From: Diphasiastrum complanatum
Taxonomy: Eukaryota; Streptophyta; Lycopodiopsida; Lycopodiales; Lycopodiaceae
Direction: 5' to 3'
Assembly (NCBI GenBank): GCA_029204225.1
Contig: CM055095.1
Location: 42,866,223-42,930,222 of the forward strand
DNA length: 64,000 nt
Part shown: positions 45,601 through 55,994 of the stretch, one piece after another
How the letters are laid out: each line of letters begins with the position of its first letter
How positions within the stretch are numbered: position 1 is the stretch's first letter
Program-made: the position numbers and the translations under genes
Notes under the pieces: generated by a model
What the model saw: only the letters and a program-made list of their open reading frames with translations
The model's database searches: none
Told to the model about the DNA's origin: nothing

Positions 45601-47330
45601 CATATTGCAACGTGAATAAAATTGTACTTTCTACAAGAATCTCAACGCCTTCAGAAAAATTTGGAAAGCAATGTGCCCTTGTAAAATGGCCCATGCTAAA
45701 ACTCCCTGAGATTTAACGTTCAAATCTTGCCAAAAATTATAAAAATTAGATAATAGCCATGGCTCCATCCACACCTGAACGGTAATCTCCCTGAATCTTG
45801 GTAAAATAATATAACCAATAGTCTAGGCATGTTCAACATTCCTCATAAACAACCAAGGTTTCAATGTCTTGTACAAATTCATTACCTCTCTCTCCAACGT
45901 CAACCTTTGTTGTTTATACCGCTTATTCTTTGGAACTGAAATAGAGTCATCAACTACCACCGAGTTTGTAGGGCTCATCTATATCCTATGTTGAATAGCT
46001 TTTGCGTACACTACATTGGTGACCTTAACTTGATCCTTTGATAATCTCACTACATCTACTTGTAAATATTCTACTTCATTCTACAACTTCTGAAATGCAG
46101 CCTCCTTATTCTACAAATCTTCCTATACAGCAGCCATTTCTTCTAGAGTAGTACGTAGGTCAACTATCAGATTGGCTTGTTCATGCACAGATTCTGAATG
46201 CCATAACCAACTCTCACATCTCATTGGAACTGGCAAATAGTTATATGTCTTCTCATCGGCATTGGCATCACAGTCGGATGATGGCGCTAGATGGTTCATT
46301 TGTTCGAGTGCCACTAGACAAATGACTAGGAAGCGTGATTGCTTTGAGAAGATCTCTCCAATCTATGATGGGAAAAAAGTCACGTAGGCCAACGGGGAAG
46401 AGTGTCAAATTGAGCAAAAGAAATCTTGACCTACTATTTTTACACCATGCAAAGCAGTATGGATCAATGCAAATGACTTAACAAACATGTTGTGCTCTGT
46501 TTGTCTTCCAAAAATTACATGATTGATCCATTTGCAGAGATACTCTAATGTAGAGAATTTACACATTCTTAACCGTAGCCTTGATCCTTAGCTTGAGCTT
46601 CAAGAGGAAAAAATTCAGACATTACAACCATAGGAACCTCTGGCTCTAGAAATCCAAAAAGGTAGTTCCAAAACCTTGTAGTACACCTCTTCAGTTATCA
46701 GCATGCGGCACCCTCGACTTGTTGTATACAAAGCTCCATCCTCACCAACACCAATATTAACAATAAACTCATTCGCTGGATCTTTCACCACCTTGTTAGG
46801 TTGAAAAACTGCCGAGTCTTGGAACCCCATTCCCACCAAAACTGAATCACCACAATATTACCTTTCGATCGTTGAATAATCAAAACTCTTCATCATCATT
46901 GTCATAGTAAAAACAATTTTCGATTCACCAGAGCTCAAGAAAATACAATGTTGACAATTGCGAGTACAGAAAGAAAAAAAACCATAACACGATTGAATAA
47001 TATTTTGTTCTATAAGTTTCTCAGTAGTATAAGCTAGTGTCGAAGATGTCACAGAAGATTGTTAGAACCCCATCAATTTAGGACATATCGAATCCACTAA
47101 ACATGGAGCAATCCATATTGGTTGTCCCACTGAAATTTATAATTACTAACAAAGTCAGCAATATTGTCTACAACAATATCAACCAATTCTCGAGAGAAAT
47201 TTGGTTCTTGATTCCTTTGACATTGCATCAATACCTCCTTGGTAACATTCACCATCTGACCCACATCACTATGAGATGTAGCACTTGTACTGGGACCAAT
47301 ATCATTGATCAACACATCCTTTATCATCTC
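45600..47330 (-). pseudogene. Gene E: unidentified minus-strand gene, several exon-like pieces
   Basis: From upstream to downstream on the minus strand: MIKDVLINDIGPSTSATSHS and NFSRELVDIVVDNIADFVSN (47327-47097); FQDSAVFQPNKVVKDPANEF, then NIGVGEDGALYTTSRGCRML and ITEEVYYKVLELPFW (46825-46650); and LWHSESVHEQANLIVDLRTT with LEEMAAV (46314-46123). Further down, in another frame, comes EVEYLQVDVVRLSKDQVKV with LTLEREVMNLYKTLKPWL (about 46090-45850). The parts are charged or helical and look like a structural or gag-like protein, but I recognise no domain. It ends next to gene A copy 2, so it may belong to the same element family or simply adjoin it. Confidence 0.35.
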
Positions 47331-47544
47331 TTAAATCTTATCCTTATTATTTTTGACGGTTTATTGTAATAAACTTTTAGTGTTCGAATGTAATGCATTT
47401 ATAGGGTTTTGGGTCTGATTGCACTTAATTGTGGATTTGATCCACAAATTTTGGTCAAAATTGATAAAAAAAGACATGGTTTTTTGATGGTTTTTGGACT
47501 AATTTTGAAGATTTTTATAAAATTCATGGCCAATATCTTTCATG

Positions 47545-48015
47545 CATGATCAATCCAAGATTCAATACTCAGTTTGGAAAGAGATTATAGCTGCAACTCA
47601 AGATTTCGAAGAAGAAGGTTCTACCCGTATAACAAAGTAGAAGTTTGGAAAAAATTAGAGAACATGGTGAAATGCTTGAGAAAAGATAAATTTTCAATTA
47701 CTGATGTACAAATGATACAGAAAACAACTAGTGAATTTGTGGATGCAGTTCAAAGTGCATGGGGTGTAGATCATATATCACATTATATGGTAAGATTTTG
47801 ATGTTACACTACTATTGACAACTTTGCAAGAAACAGTGGAAGTCTTAGCATATGGTCATCGCAAGGAATGGAAAAATCTCATTGGCAAGCAAGAGCGGCA
47901 TTTCATAAAAGTACACAACATGGAGGGACTAGCACAAAGAACGCTATATACTGCAACTTTTCCAATGGTTTTATAAAAGAATCCAAATTCGTCATACAAA
48001 ATGATGGATTATAAA
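47545..48015 (+). pseudogene. Gene A, copy 2 (3' part)
   Basis: Matches about 10080-10660. It holds WKEIIAATQDFEEEGST, KKLENMVKCLRKDKFSITD and TTSEFVDAVQSAWGVDHISH, with the GTAAGATT donor at 47790. The following intron is shortened by deletion. It then continues with ARNSGSLSIWSSQGMEKSHW and QARAAFHKSTQHGG. This copy keeps FVDAVQSAW where copies 1 and 3 have a stop, showing what the ancestral frame was. Confidence 0.65.
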
Positions 48016-48119
48016 AAATTTGAAAATGCATGCAAATTTATACAAGCCAATAGGCAATAGACACAAAATGAGATTTTGTATATTAAATGAAAATTTTTAC
48101 AAAAAGTACAATTGACCAA

Positions 48120-49150
48120 AATCTACTCTACTTCCGATACTTTCTCTAATGAAAGTTGCAACTTTGAATCATGCAACAATTTTCTTCTTTCGTATGGATC
48201 CAAGAGCTCGTAGTTTTCAGGCTTACTTTGATCAACGTAGGCAGCATACAATGCAAAATGAGATGATCCGAGCATGGAATCCACTGGTCCATATCCTAAA
48301 ATTTTAAGTGCAATAGTTTTCTTTACAAAAATTGTTCTATGCACCTTAGTAAAATTATGTCCTCCAGGAAAATGAGACAGTGCCTTGATTGCCACAATCA
48401 TTGTCTCACCGTGTTGTTGAAACTTTGAATGGGCAACACTTATCTCATTATTCTTTAAGAACTTCGGATTATGCCCCAGTGCATGATCTCTTGAAAATTC
48501 TCCAGCAGCAGATCTCTGCCCTCGACAAATTGCAAAGTCATCAAGGAAAATTGTTTCTTAAAATAAAAGAAATTTAAGGTAAGCTTCAGTGTATAATCTG
48601 ACATAACGAATATACTAGTACATAATAAGATACAAAACTTACGCATTTGGCTTTGTCTTCCTTGATTACTGTCTGTCCATCAATATTATGTCCACCTTTC
48701 GATGTCAATACAGTTGGTAAATAGACAACTGGTTTTGGAAAACCAAGCTGACTTTGAATTTTAAGAAACTCCTCTTCAAAAGCTAGATCATCTTCTTTAT
48801 TACGCATTTCCTCCACAACCATTTTCAAATAATCTTTTCCTGAATAAAACTCATCATTATTTACATCGTCAGCACCAGGGAGAAGATCATCAGCATCATA
48901 ACCGATTATATCTGAAAATTCATGAAGCTCTTTGCTCCAAATACAAAGAGTCACGACCTCTGTGAAATAAAAAAGATCCAATATATCTGATAGTGTCAAA
49001 AAAGTAATATTATCTACATTATAAGTAGGCAATGTGATAAGAGATTTATGAGAAAGAGAAATGATGTTGGTAGTTATAGGGCCAATCGTATCAATAAAAA
49101 AAGTTTCTATATTTACAGTCTTCAACTTTTCAGATTTTGTACCACTAGAA
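48120..49150 (-). pseudogene. Gene B, copy 2
   Basis: Second exon (49150-48642): SSSGTKSEKLKTVNIETFFI, SLITLPTYNVDN, LTLSDILDLFYFTEVVTLC, GYDADDLLPGADDVNNDEF and KGGHNIDGQTVIKEDKAKC with a GTAAG donor. Third exon (about 48557-48123): AICRGQRSAAGEFSRDHALG, MIVAIKALSHFPGGHNFTKV, KILGYGPVDSMLGSSHFALY and ENYELLDPYERRKLLHDSKL. The acceptor has lost one G relative to copy 1, which breaks the frame. Upstream of SSSGTKSEK the two copies diverge abruptly at about 49150, where the head-to-head H3-like gene starts, so the open frame reaching 49296 is antisense to that gene and not part of B. Confidence 0.6.
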
Positions 49151-49170
49151 GAATGATTATGAGAATGATG

Positions 49171-50252
49171 GCTAGGACGAGATCCACTACCCATGCCAGT
49201 ACCTCTGTACAGCCATCCCATGCCCATGTTCCCTCTGGTACTGGCCGTAGACGTGGAAGAAGGCAAATCTGGCTGAAAGAGAAAAGAAGACTCCAAAGAT
49301 CAATTGAATTGTTGATCCCTAGAGCTCCTTTCAACCGATTTGTTAGGATTGCCACCCTGTCACTTGGGCTTGATGTTCGTTTTGCCATGACAGCCATGCA
49401 TGCCTTACAGGGTGCTTCTTTATGTCCTAGTTTTTTGAGGATTCATGTCTTTTGGCCATGCATGGTAAGCATGTTACCATCATGCCTAAAGATTTTCTTA
49501 TTCTCAAACGACTTTGGGAACGTTATTCAAATCTTCATGTAGATAAAACCAGCACCTCTAGAGACTTGCCTCTGAATAGAACTAACTTGCCAACTACCTC
49601 AAGGAGGAAAAAGAAGCAGGCTGTCCCAAAGAAAGCTAGATCTCGAAGGCCAGCTGCTTCCCTTCTTCCTAGAGTTATCCCTGGCAAGAGACCCCACATT
49701 TTTCTGAGCTCTGAATCAGATGCTGGAGAATTTGATTCAGACCCAGAATCATCCTCTCCTCCTCTTGTTATTCGTGTAGTTCTTCATAAGGTTTCTTCAC
49801 CAAAAGTGATGATAACCCAAGAGGAGCTTAATAAAATAACTGAAAAATCTATAAATATTGTGTCTACATCACTTTCTCTCCCTGTACATAATCTTTTTGT
49901 TAGAATTCCATACGATCCTAATCAGGTTTATTTTGATTTTGACCATTATAACCAATACGAGGCCTACTTAGCTAATAAAGTTGATCAGCTCGGCAATTAT
50001 TTTGATTTCTTTCTTCTAGATTCAAATAGAAGCTATAGATTAGGTCCCAAATTTTGTGATGTTATTGTAGAAGCTAGCAGAAACTTTTTGCAACATAGTA
50101 TTAGTTCTGATTCTCAGGGTGTAGTTTTTGTTGTCAGCCCATTTTTTATGGGAGCGGTGAAGGCAAAAGACGTCAATTTTGAAAGGGCTGTATATTTCAT
50201 CGAATGTTCTCCAATGGCAAAATGTTATTTGATTCCATATGAGAATAAATAA
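49171..50252 (+). pseudogene. Histone H3-like protein with long C-terminal extension, one frameshift
   Basis: ATG 49171 opens MARTRSTTHAS, like the H3 tail start MARTKQT. A basic linker (RRRGRRQIWLKEKRR) leads to RSIELLIPRAPFNRFVR, matching the H3 stretch STELLIRKLPFQRLVR. Then come LDVRFAMTAMHALQGAS (H3: DLRFQSSAVMALQEAS) and, after a one-base frameshift near 49430, FFEDSCLLAMHGKHVTIMP with KDF (H3: [21 protein letters not shown]). The whole histone fold is present but very divergent. Instead of ending there, the frame continues about 230 codons: a basic stretch (RRKKKQAVPKKARSRR), an acidic patch, then a globular-looking part with YDPNQVYFDFDHYNQYEAYL and FDFFLLDSNRSYRLGPKF, ending at TAA 50252. 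H3 normally ends about 15 residues after MPKD. It could be a viral or transposon histone fusion, or a gene with a lost splice site. Confidence 0.8.
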
Positions 50253-50259
50253 GGATTAC

Positions 50260-51125
50260 TAGTTTGTTTTTGTTGCTTTAATTTGGATGATTACTCCTGT
50301 TCAAATGGATTCTAGTTTTTATTTTGATTATTGAAATCTGCATTGGAGCCTGAACATTCTTTGTGTAAAGATGAATAAGGAGGGAGTATCAAATTTTCTA
50401 CGTGTAAAAGTAAACTCAGCTAATAATACACATAGAGAATTTGATTCTCTACTTTTTGATGTCATTCGGGAAATATCGACAACGACGACCTCAATTGGAG
50501 AGATAACCATTAAATCTCTCAAGGTATATACAATTTATCTCTGATATGCATGTATTTTTTTTAGTTTTAAATCTATCATCATAGCATAAATAAATTTGCT
50601 GTCATAATCTTACTAATTTTTGTTTTATATATGTAGTGTGTACAACAAAGGAACGCTTTTAGTTGTGCATGGTTTGTCCTGTACAATAACAAGCTCTTTT
50701 TTGAGTGGTATCATCTACAAGTCGATGTAGATATTAAAAAGGTAATATTTTGTTCATTTGTAGTTCCTTTCATTCTGATTCTTATTTCTTTACTATCATT
50801 GTTTGTAGTTTGTTGATTCACGTGTTTTGTGATGACAGTTCACAATTGAGTCGTACAGTCCCGACGATGTATATAGGTTTCGGCAAGAAATGATCAGAAC
50901 TTATGTACAGAATGGTGCAAGCGTTACGCCTGAAATCGAGAGCACGAAAAGCAAGCTGCTCTTGCCTTAATAGCCTTTCAGGTTGCTCAAGATGTAGATA
51001 TTATTATATATGATCAAAAAGGCATAGAAGTCTTTCAAAGGAAGGCGAAATTATAGGAGAGAGGCATGTTGCCTTATCGGTTCCTAATATTGATATTGAA
51101 AATATAGAAAAACTTATTGAATAGG
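50260..51125 (+). pseudogene. Spliced gene with Ulp1/adenain-like cysteine motif
   Basis: Exons: about 50370-50523 (FLRVKVNSANNTHREFDSLL, then IGEITIKSLK before GTATAT), 50638-50741 (CVQQRNAFSCAWFVLYNNKL and FFEWYHLQVD, before GTAATA), and 50839 onward (FTIESYSPDDVYRFRQEMIR). After a frameshift comes KQAALALIAFQVAQDVDIII, and the gene ends near 51123 (IENIEKLIE, stop). The segment QQRNAFSCAWFVLY resembles the cysteine box of C48 (Ulp1) and C5 (adenain) proteases, QxNxxDCGxFV, with Asp-Cys-Gly altered to Ser-Cys-Ala. The catalytic His would have to lie in the H3-like gene's C-terminal part, so the two may be one gene. No His-Trp motif could be seen, so the protease call is tentative. Confidence 0.45.
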
Positions 51126-52262
51126 AATTCATTTGTAAATAGAGATACATAATAAAAAAAGATACAATCTTACATGTAAACAACCTGTTTATGGGATTTA
51201 TATTAATATCAATATATATTCTTATAATCAAGTTGTGTCCATAGTGTAATACTAGAATGCAATTTTCTAGATTGATAAAAAGACATGATGATTGACATGT
51301 ATTTGCTAATAGTAAATCTTCCATAAGTTGTTTCGCAAATATCTCCGCATTTGATCTCGAGCTCATGTCTTTTACATATCTGCATAAACCTAATACAAAG
51401 TGAGTTACAATTAGTATAGAGATTTTATGAGAAAGTTTTGATAGAAACTATTCATAAAGAATCGAGTATTTATAGTTACTTACGAGTTTACCATTGAAAA
51501 TGAATCTGAAGTCTAAAAGTATATCATCTTGTAGGAGCAATAGTTCCCGCCGGATGTAATTTAGACTCCAATCATCTTCGACTTCAACACATGTCAAAAC
51601 TGTATTATTGTATATGATTTCAAATTTTTTTCATTCTAAATGTCCATTGGCTTCCAAGTCTTGATCGAGTGGCACCCATTTACCTTTATTTTTTTTCCAT
51701 TTTTGATAATGGAAGCATATGCTCAACGTTTGTTTTTCAATTTGATAACGAAAGCACATGGAAGACATTTTAATTCTGTATTCTATTTCTCCATCTGATC
51801 TTTTGTCCCAGCGTTCATCCATAAGGTCAGATAATAAACTATTTGATAAATTTTTGCATACAAACATCGTTGGGGTTTTGTGTACATTGACACTGAAAAA
51901 GAAATCCACAAATATATTCAGAGAAATAAACCAACTCAATCTAACTGTTTTTGATCTCGTGCTTATCTTTAATGAATTTTTTACATCATTATATAGCTTG
52001 TAACGAAATGATTCTGAAACTGCAACATTTGGAGCAACCCATTCATCACTCCAAAACTAGGTAAGGGAATTGCAAATATTTGTCCAGAACCTCCTTTTGT
52101 ATCAGGAATGTACATTGATTCATAAAAAAAAAATCCCACTATCAACTAGATGTTTTGCAGTTCTACCTCTATATTGCAGCTGTCCAATATTAGTGTGAAT
52201 AACATCTAACACACATGCTAGAGATCCACTGGGCTCCCATTCATTTATGTTGATGGATATAA
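51004..52262 (-). pseudogene. Gene C: unidentified minus-strand gene
   Basis: Downstream-to-upstream pieces on the minus strand are as follows. The first is EWEPSGSLACVLDVIHTNIG and QLQYRGRTAKHLVDSG (about 52242-52135). The next is ESMYIPDTKGGSGQIFAIP (about 52120-52062). After a frameshift comes DEWVAPNVAVSESFRYKLYN, then KTPTMFVCKNLSNSLLSDLM, MCFRYQIEKQTLSICFHYQK and KWVPLDQDLEANGHLE (to 51631). In the same region a segment reads CVEVEDDWSLNYIRRELLLL with FRFIFNGKLVS (51600-51483), similar in feel to a ubiquitin-like fold start. A last piece, DMSSRSNAEIFAKQLMEDLL, lies at 51370-51300. It is convergent with the protease-like gene. No family was identified. Confidence 0.4.
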
Positions 52263-52270
52263 TTATTGTC

Positions 52271-52946
52271 TAATTACATCTTACCTCACCACCTCCATGT
52301 GCAATTCAAATTCTATTGGTTTGTTGTTTGCTTCTGAGACAATAGTGATAGTTTATGTGGACTACTTCAAAATAGTATGACATCACAAAATTTCCTCAAT
52401 TAGCAACAAGAAAAACTTAGACAGCTACCTCCTTGCTCATGCTAATGCCAACGTTGATGCATGTCTCATCCTCTGCTATCCTCAAAGCACATTTGCTAGT
52501 GCTCACTTGCCTTCAAAATTTAGATCGACTAGCACTCAACTGCATAAGGAGTAAAACGAATACATATTGTCCCTTAGATGTGAATATCAGCTCCTTTTGT
52601 AGGGCAAAGCTGCCAAAATACCTAACAATTTCAAAGCTTGATTTGATGAAGCTCAATCGGGCTACAACTCCTCCAGCAAAGGCTATTTGTAAGCGAAATT
52701 CAAAATCTCATGTGAAGGAAAAGTCAGAGACTCCAACAAAGCTAAATAAAATTGACCAAGGATCCCATTTTCTATGTTATTCAAAATGCTATTGATATCT
52801 ATCTGCACTAATTCTACCTATAATCATGCACAAATGAGCCAGTGCATGAATTCATTGCTCAGACGACTCCGTCCGACATGCCAAACTAGATGTTATGTTA
52901 ACATGCAAAGTGAGTGTTTTGTTATCATGTTTTTATGGCTTATATA
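52271..52946. repeat. Unclassified repeat, inverted copy of 32268-32950
   Basis: See the partner copy. It abuts gene C here and an inverted Copia copy there, so it is a mobile or duplicated unit of its own. The plus strand has an open stretch at 52433-52792 that is also kept (minus strand, 32785-32408) in the partner, but with frameshifts in neighbouring frames. Confidence 0.7.
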
Positions 52947-52949
52947 GAA

Positions 52950-53598
52950 TAAAGCAAGAGAAAAATGATCAGATTGGCAAGTTTACTAATAGATATTAAT
53001 GAATGACAAAAATCAAAATATCCTTTACTATATTCGACAAAAATCCTTGAATCGAATAAAGAATACTTCTATTTAATAACAATTACCCTTCCATCAGTTC
53101 TACAAAATTCAACTTTAACAAGAATTTTACTCAAAGCCTATAGTTGTCATTCTTTAATGATCGAAATCATTGAGAATGAACTGGCAACCTCATTGATTGA
53201 AAGTCAAAACATTCTGGATCCAAAATCCGTAAACACAATTTAACTCCTTTCATTGGGAGTATTCTTACTCCAAAGTTAAGATTGTTAACTCTCTCTCTCT
53301 TGTTTTCTCTCACCTTGTGATGCATCACAAGATTATATACCTCATCTCTCTCTCTAAAACTTATCTTTGTACAAGCCTCTAAAAGCACATTCTCTCTAAA
53401 ATCAAGGTGTGAGATTTTTTAGCCCACTACTTTTCAAGTACCCTTCAAATGCATTTTAGGGCTAACAAGAAGTTCCAAAACGCATTTTCTCTAGCATAGC
53501 AAAACATTCTTCTCTCTTTCACTCAGTCACTCTCTCTCACGCTCTATCTCCCACACACACGTGAGTTATGTTTTAGCGCTTGTCATCGTTTTCTATAT
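52950..53598. other. 5' flank of small two-exon ORF; CT-rich leader
   Basis: There is no repeat family recognised. The last 90 bp are CT-rich (CTCTCTCTCACGCTCTATCTC near 53530-53550), as in plant 5' leaders, and lie just before ATG 53599. Confidence 0.4.
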
Positions 53599-54041
53599 AT
53601 GGAAGCTACTGATGCTGACATGGGTGAACAGGCAGGGACTCTACCGCAAGAGCAACAATCAGGTTAAAATTTATCTTTTATTCTTTGTACATCTTTAGAG
53701 TAACATCATATGAACGGAAAGATAGAGCGGAGAAGAAGTATTTCGCTAATAGTTTAGCGATGCCCATCACTGAACGCCATTGATTACAAGGAAAGAGAGA
53801 TAAAAACCTTGAATGATTAAACTTTGTCGTAGCGTCATCAGAGGTGTCATATTTATGTTTGAAAAATTAAATGTTTGTGATGCGGATGTTGCTACAGCGT
53901 CAATAGATAGTGGTTGTAAATCTTGACAAAAGTGCAATCTATGTGTAAACAGGGGGTGGTACTGCAGGTATCTTGCAGTTCAAGAAGAAGTTCGTCGTAG
54001 TTCCTTTCGAAATTGTAAAGCCCATGACAACTTTGAACTGA
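53599..54041 (+). CDS. Small two-exon protein, 50 residues, unidentified
   Basis: Exon 1 (53599-53662) encodes MEATDADMGEQAGTLPQEQQ, followed by a GGTTAAAATT splice region. Exon 2 (53953-54041), after AAACAG, continues in frame as GGGTAGILQFKKKFVVVPFE, then IVKPMTTLN and TGA. The acidic, Gln-rich N-terminus, Gly linker and basic/hydrophobic end are free of stops, and the frame is kept exactly across the splice. The PFEIVKP end is reminiscent of the YPFxxVKPGG motif of plant XRI1-like proteins, but too short for a call. The donor GTTAAA is not ideal. If real, it may be the first part of a longer host gene reaching into 54.2-54.9 kb. Confidence 0.4.
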
Positions 54042-54049
54042 GGATACTT

Positions 54050-55560
54050 CCATCAACAAAATTAACGTACTACATTTAGGGCCGTGGGGCCCTGAATGTG
54101 GCGTTATTAGCCACTCTCCCTCCCTTCATTGCCCTTCAATATTTTTATCTGTTCTGCTCTGCCCGTCCTTTCCATTCTCTCATGATAAAAGGCTATCGTT
54201 CTCGTTCTCGTCCTAGACAGAGAAAGTGGAATGGTAACAGGATGCCGTAAGTGGAGAGTTATCATCTTACTCTTGCCTTTCTTTGTTATTACTACCGGAT
54301 ACTACTCGGTTTTTGTACTGGTTTTTGTACTCGGTTTTTGTACTGCTAGTCTAATTTTGTTTCCAGGAAGCCAGATCTTATTAAAGCTATGTTGTCTCAA
54401 TCTTGTGCTTGGATTACTCCATTTTGTATTCTTTTGTAGACCAGCATTTGATCCACCGTTGCTGGTTGTAAAATCACGAGTAGCAGGAGGTCGATGGGTA
54501 TCTCGCCAATTGCTCTGATTTATTAGAGTTTGATTGCTGCTATTGGAGCTGGCTGATAGCTATGATTTCTGAGAGTTTGATTGCTTGCATCTCTGGCTGC
54601 TTGATTGCTCTGATGATTCTCAGGCTTTCCTCAACACGCCTGTGAGTTTCAGTAGCGAAGGGCGCCCTTCAGCCTCACTACTAAGCATGATCCGAAGCGC
54701 ATAATGGCATATTAAGCGTCCTCTTTTTATGAAGGAAAATCACAAGTGGCTAATAACGATCACGTTGCGAGAAAGCCACCAATATCAACCCCAACCATAC
54801 TCCATCCAGACAACATTAAAACAACCGAATTTGATCGTGGGGTGGGATACTTTGGGCTGCCCATTGTTGATAGCATAATGATCAAAACCACAGGGGGAGG
54901 TTCTATCAAAGTGATTAGATCAGAAGGTGCCGTCAAAAGCGTAGATTAAGATCGATAAAATCTAAGAGGGAGCATTCTCAGAATTTGTAGAGTAAATCTA
55001 TGTGATTCAGCTACATACTTTCGTTTGGCATGTTTGTTACCAAAGCTTTTGTCTCCACGTTGGCTTGGTGTTTGGATTAACTTTTCTTTGCGCCCAACAA
55101 AATTTTTCTCCCTACTCTTTTACTGTTGCCATTCCAGAACGACTGGGATTAACAGTGCCAGAATGTCATATTTTCTGGAGAAAGCCCGTTACACATCAAT
55201 ATGTTTTGTTATGGTTTTGGACAAGCTGTTGGTTAGGGAAAAACATAGTTGCAATAACCTTGTGAAACATCAGTAGCGTTGGATCAGAACGTATGAGAAT
55301 GTGATCCAAATTCCATCAATGATGTGAATCTAAAGTAGATGTTTGATGTGTCTCGCATTCTGTTGAATGGGTTTGCATTTTTTATGTTCACTCAACCCAT
55401 TCTCCGTGGCTTTACACTCTATCACGTGTAATCCCAACTTATAAAGACATTGGAATTTACACCACAAATGATTGTGGTATGTCCAAATCACCCACAACTT
55501 TGACACATTCTCTAACGTGGGTAGTGCATGAACAAGTGTCCTTCCTTTCCATATCGGAAG
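54050..55560. other. Low-repeat region with exon-like pieces
   Basis: GC content is higher than elsewhere and no retroelement motif is seen. Open stretches occur: GYRSRSRPRQRKWNGNR (about 54190-54240), a hydrophobic stretch after ATG 54231 with LLLPFFVITTGYYSVFVLVF, and NNDHVARKPPISTPTILHPD with DRGVGYFGLPIVDS (54746-54949). They may be exons or leader of a host gene that starts at 53.6 kb, but splicing could not be resolved. Confidence 0.3.
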
Positions 55561-55667
55561 CATGCCATGAAATCATCAAGCTTGCTTCCCGCTTTCTTGA
55601 TCCTCAAGCATTGAGCTTTAGTTCTCTCATTAACTCTTTATGATATTTATTATTATCATATATCTCT

Positions 55668-55994
55668 TGTGATGGTTGAACCTATGAAGATTAAGCAAAT
55701 ATCGACTTAAGGCCGACTTGGAGGCCTACAAAATAGTTTGACAATAAGTCAAAATTGACAACGTAATCACATGGATTCAGGCCACAATTATAGATAAATT
55801 GATCACCACAAAACTAAGAGAGATTGGCATAAACACTATACGTGCTCATCATACTAAGTCGACAAGTGTCTATTACAATGTCACACATTCAATGGGTCCA
55901 AATATAGCAAATATACAATGACACATGTGCTAAGATAACTTAAGCTTATCCTAACCACGAAAATGAGAAGTTAGCCAATTTTTTAACTCTAACA
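55668..55994 (-). repeat. Copia LTR, about 327 bp (second copy)
   Basis: Almost the same as 6902-7230, with TGTTAG...ATCACA ends on the minus strand and the AAGGGATGA purine tract before it. Similarity between copies continues beyond both ends (from about 55561), so the two loci share a duplicated block rather than two independent insertions. Confidence 0.65.

Noticed and set aside
48640..49296. Open frame of 236 codons starting MESSFLFQPDLPS as one gene
   Set aside because: Its first part (49296-49150) is antisense to the histone H3-like gene and is absent from the other copy of gene B; only the part below 49150 is supported.
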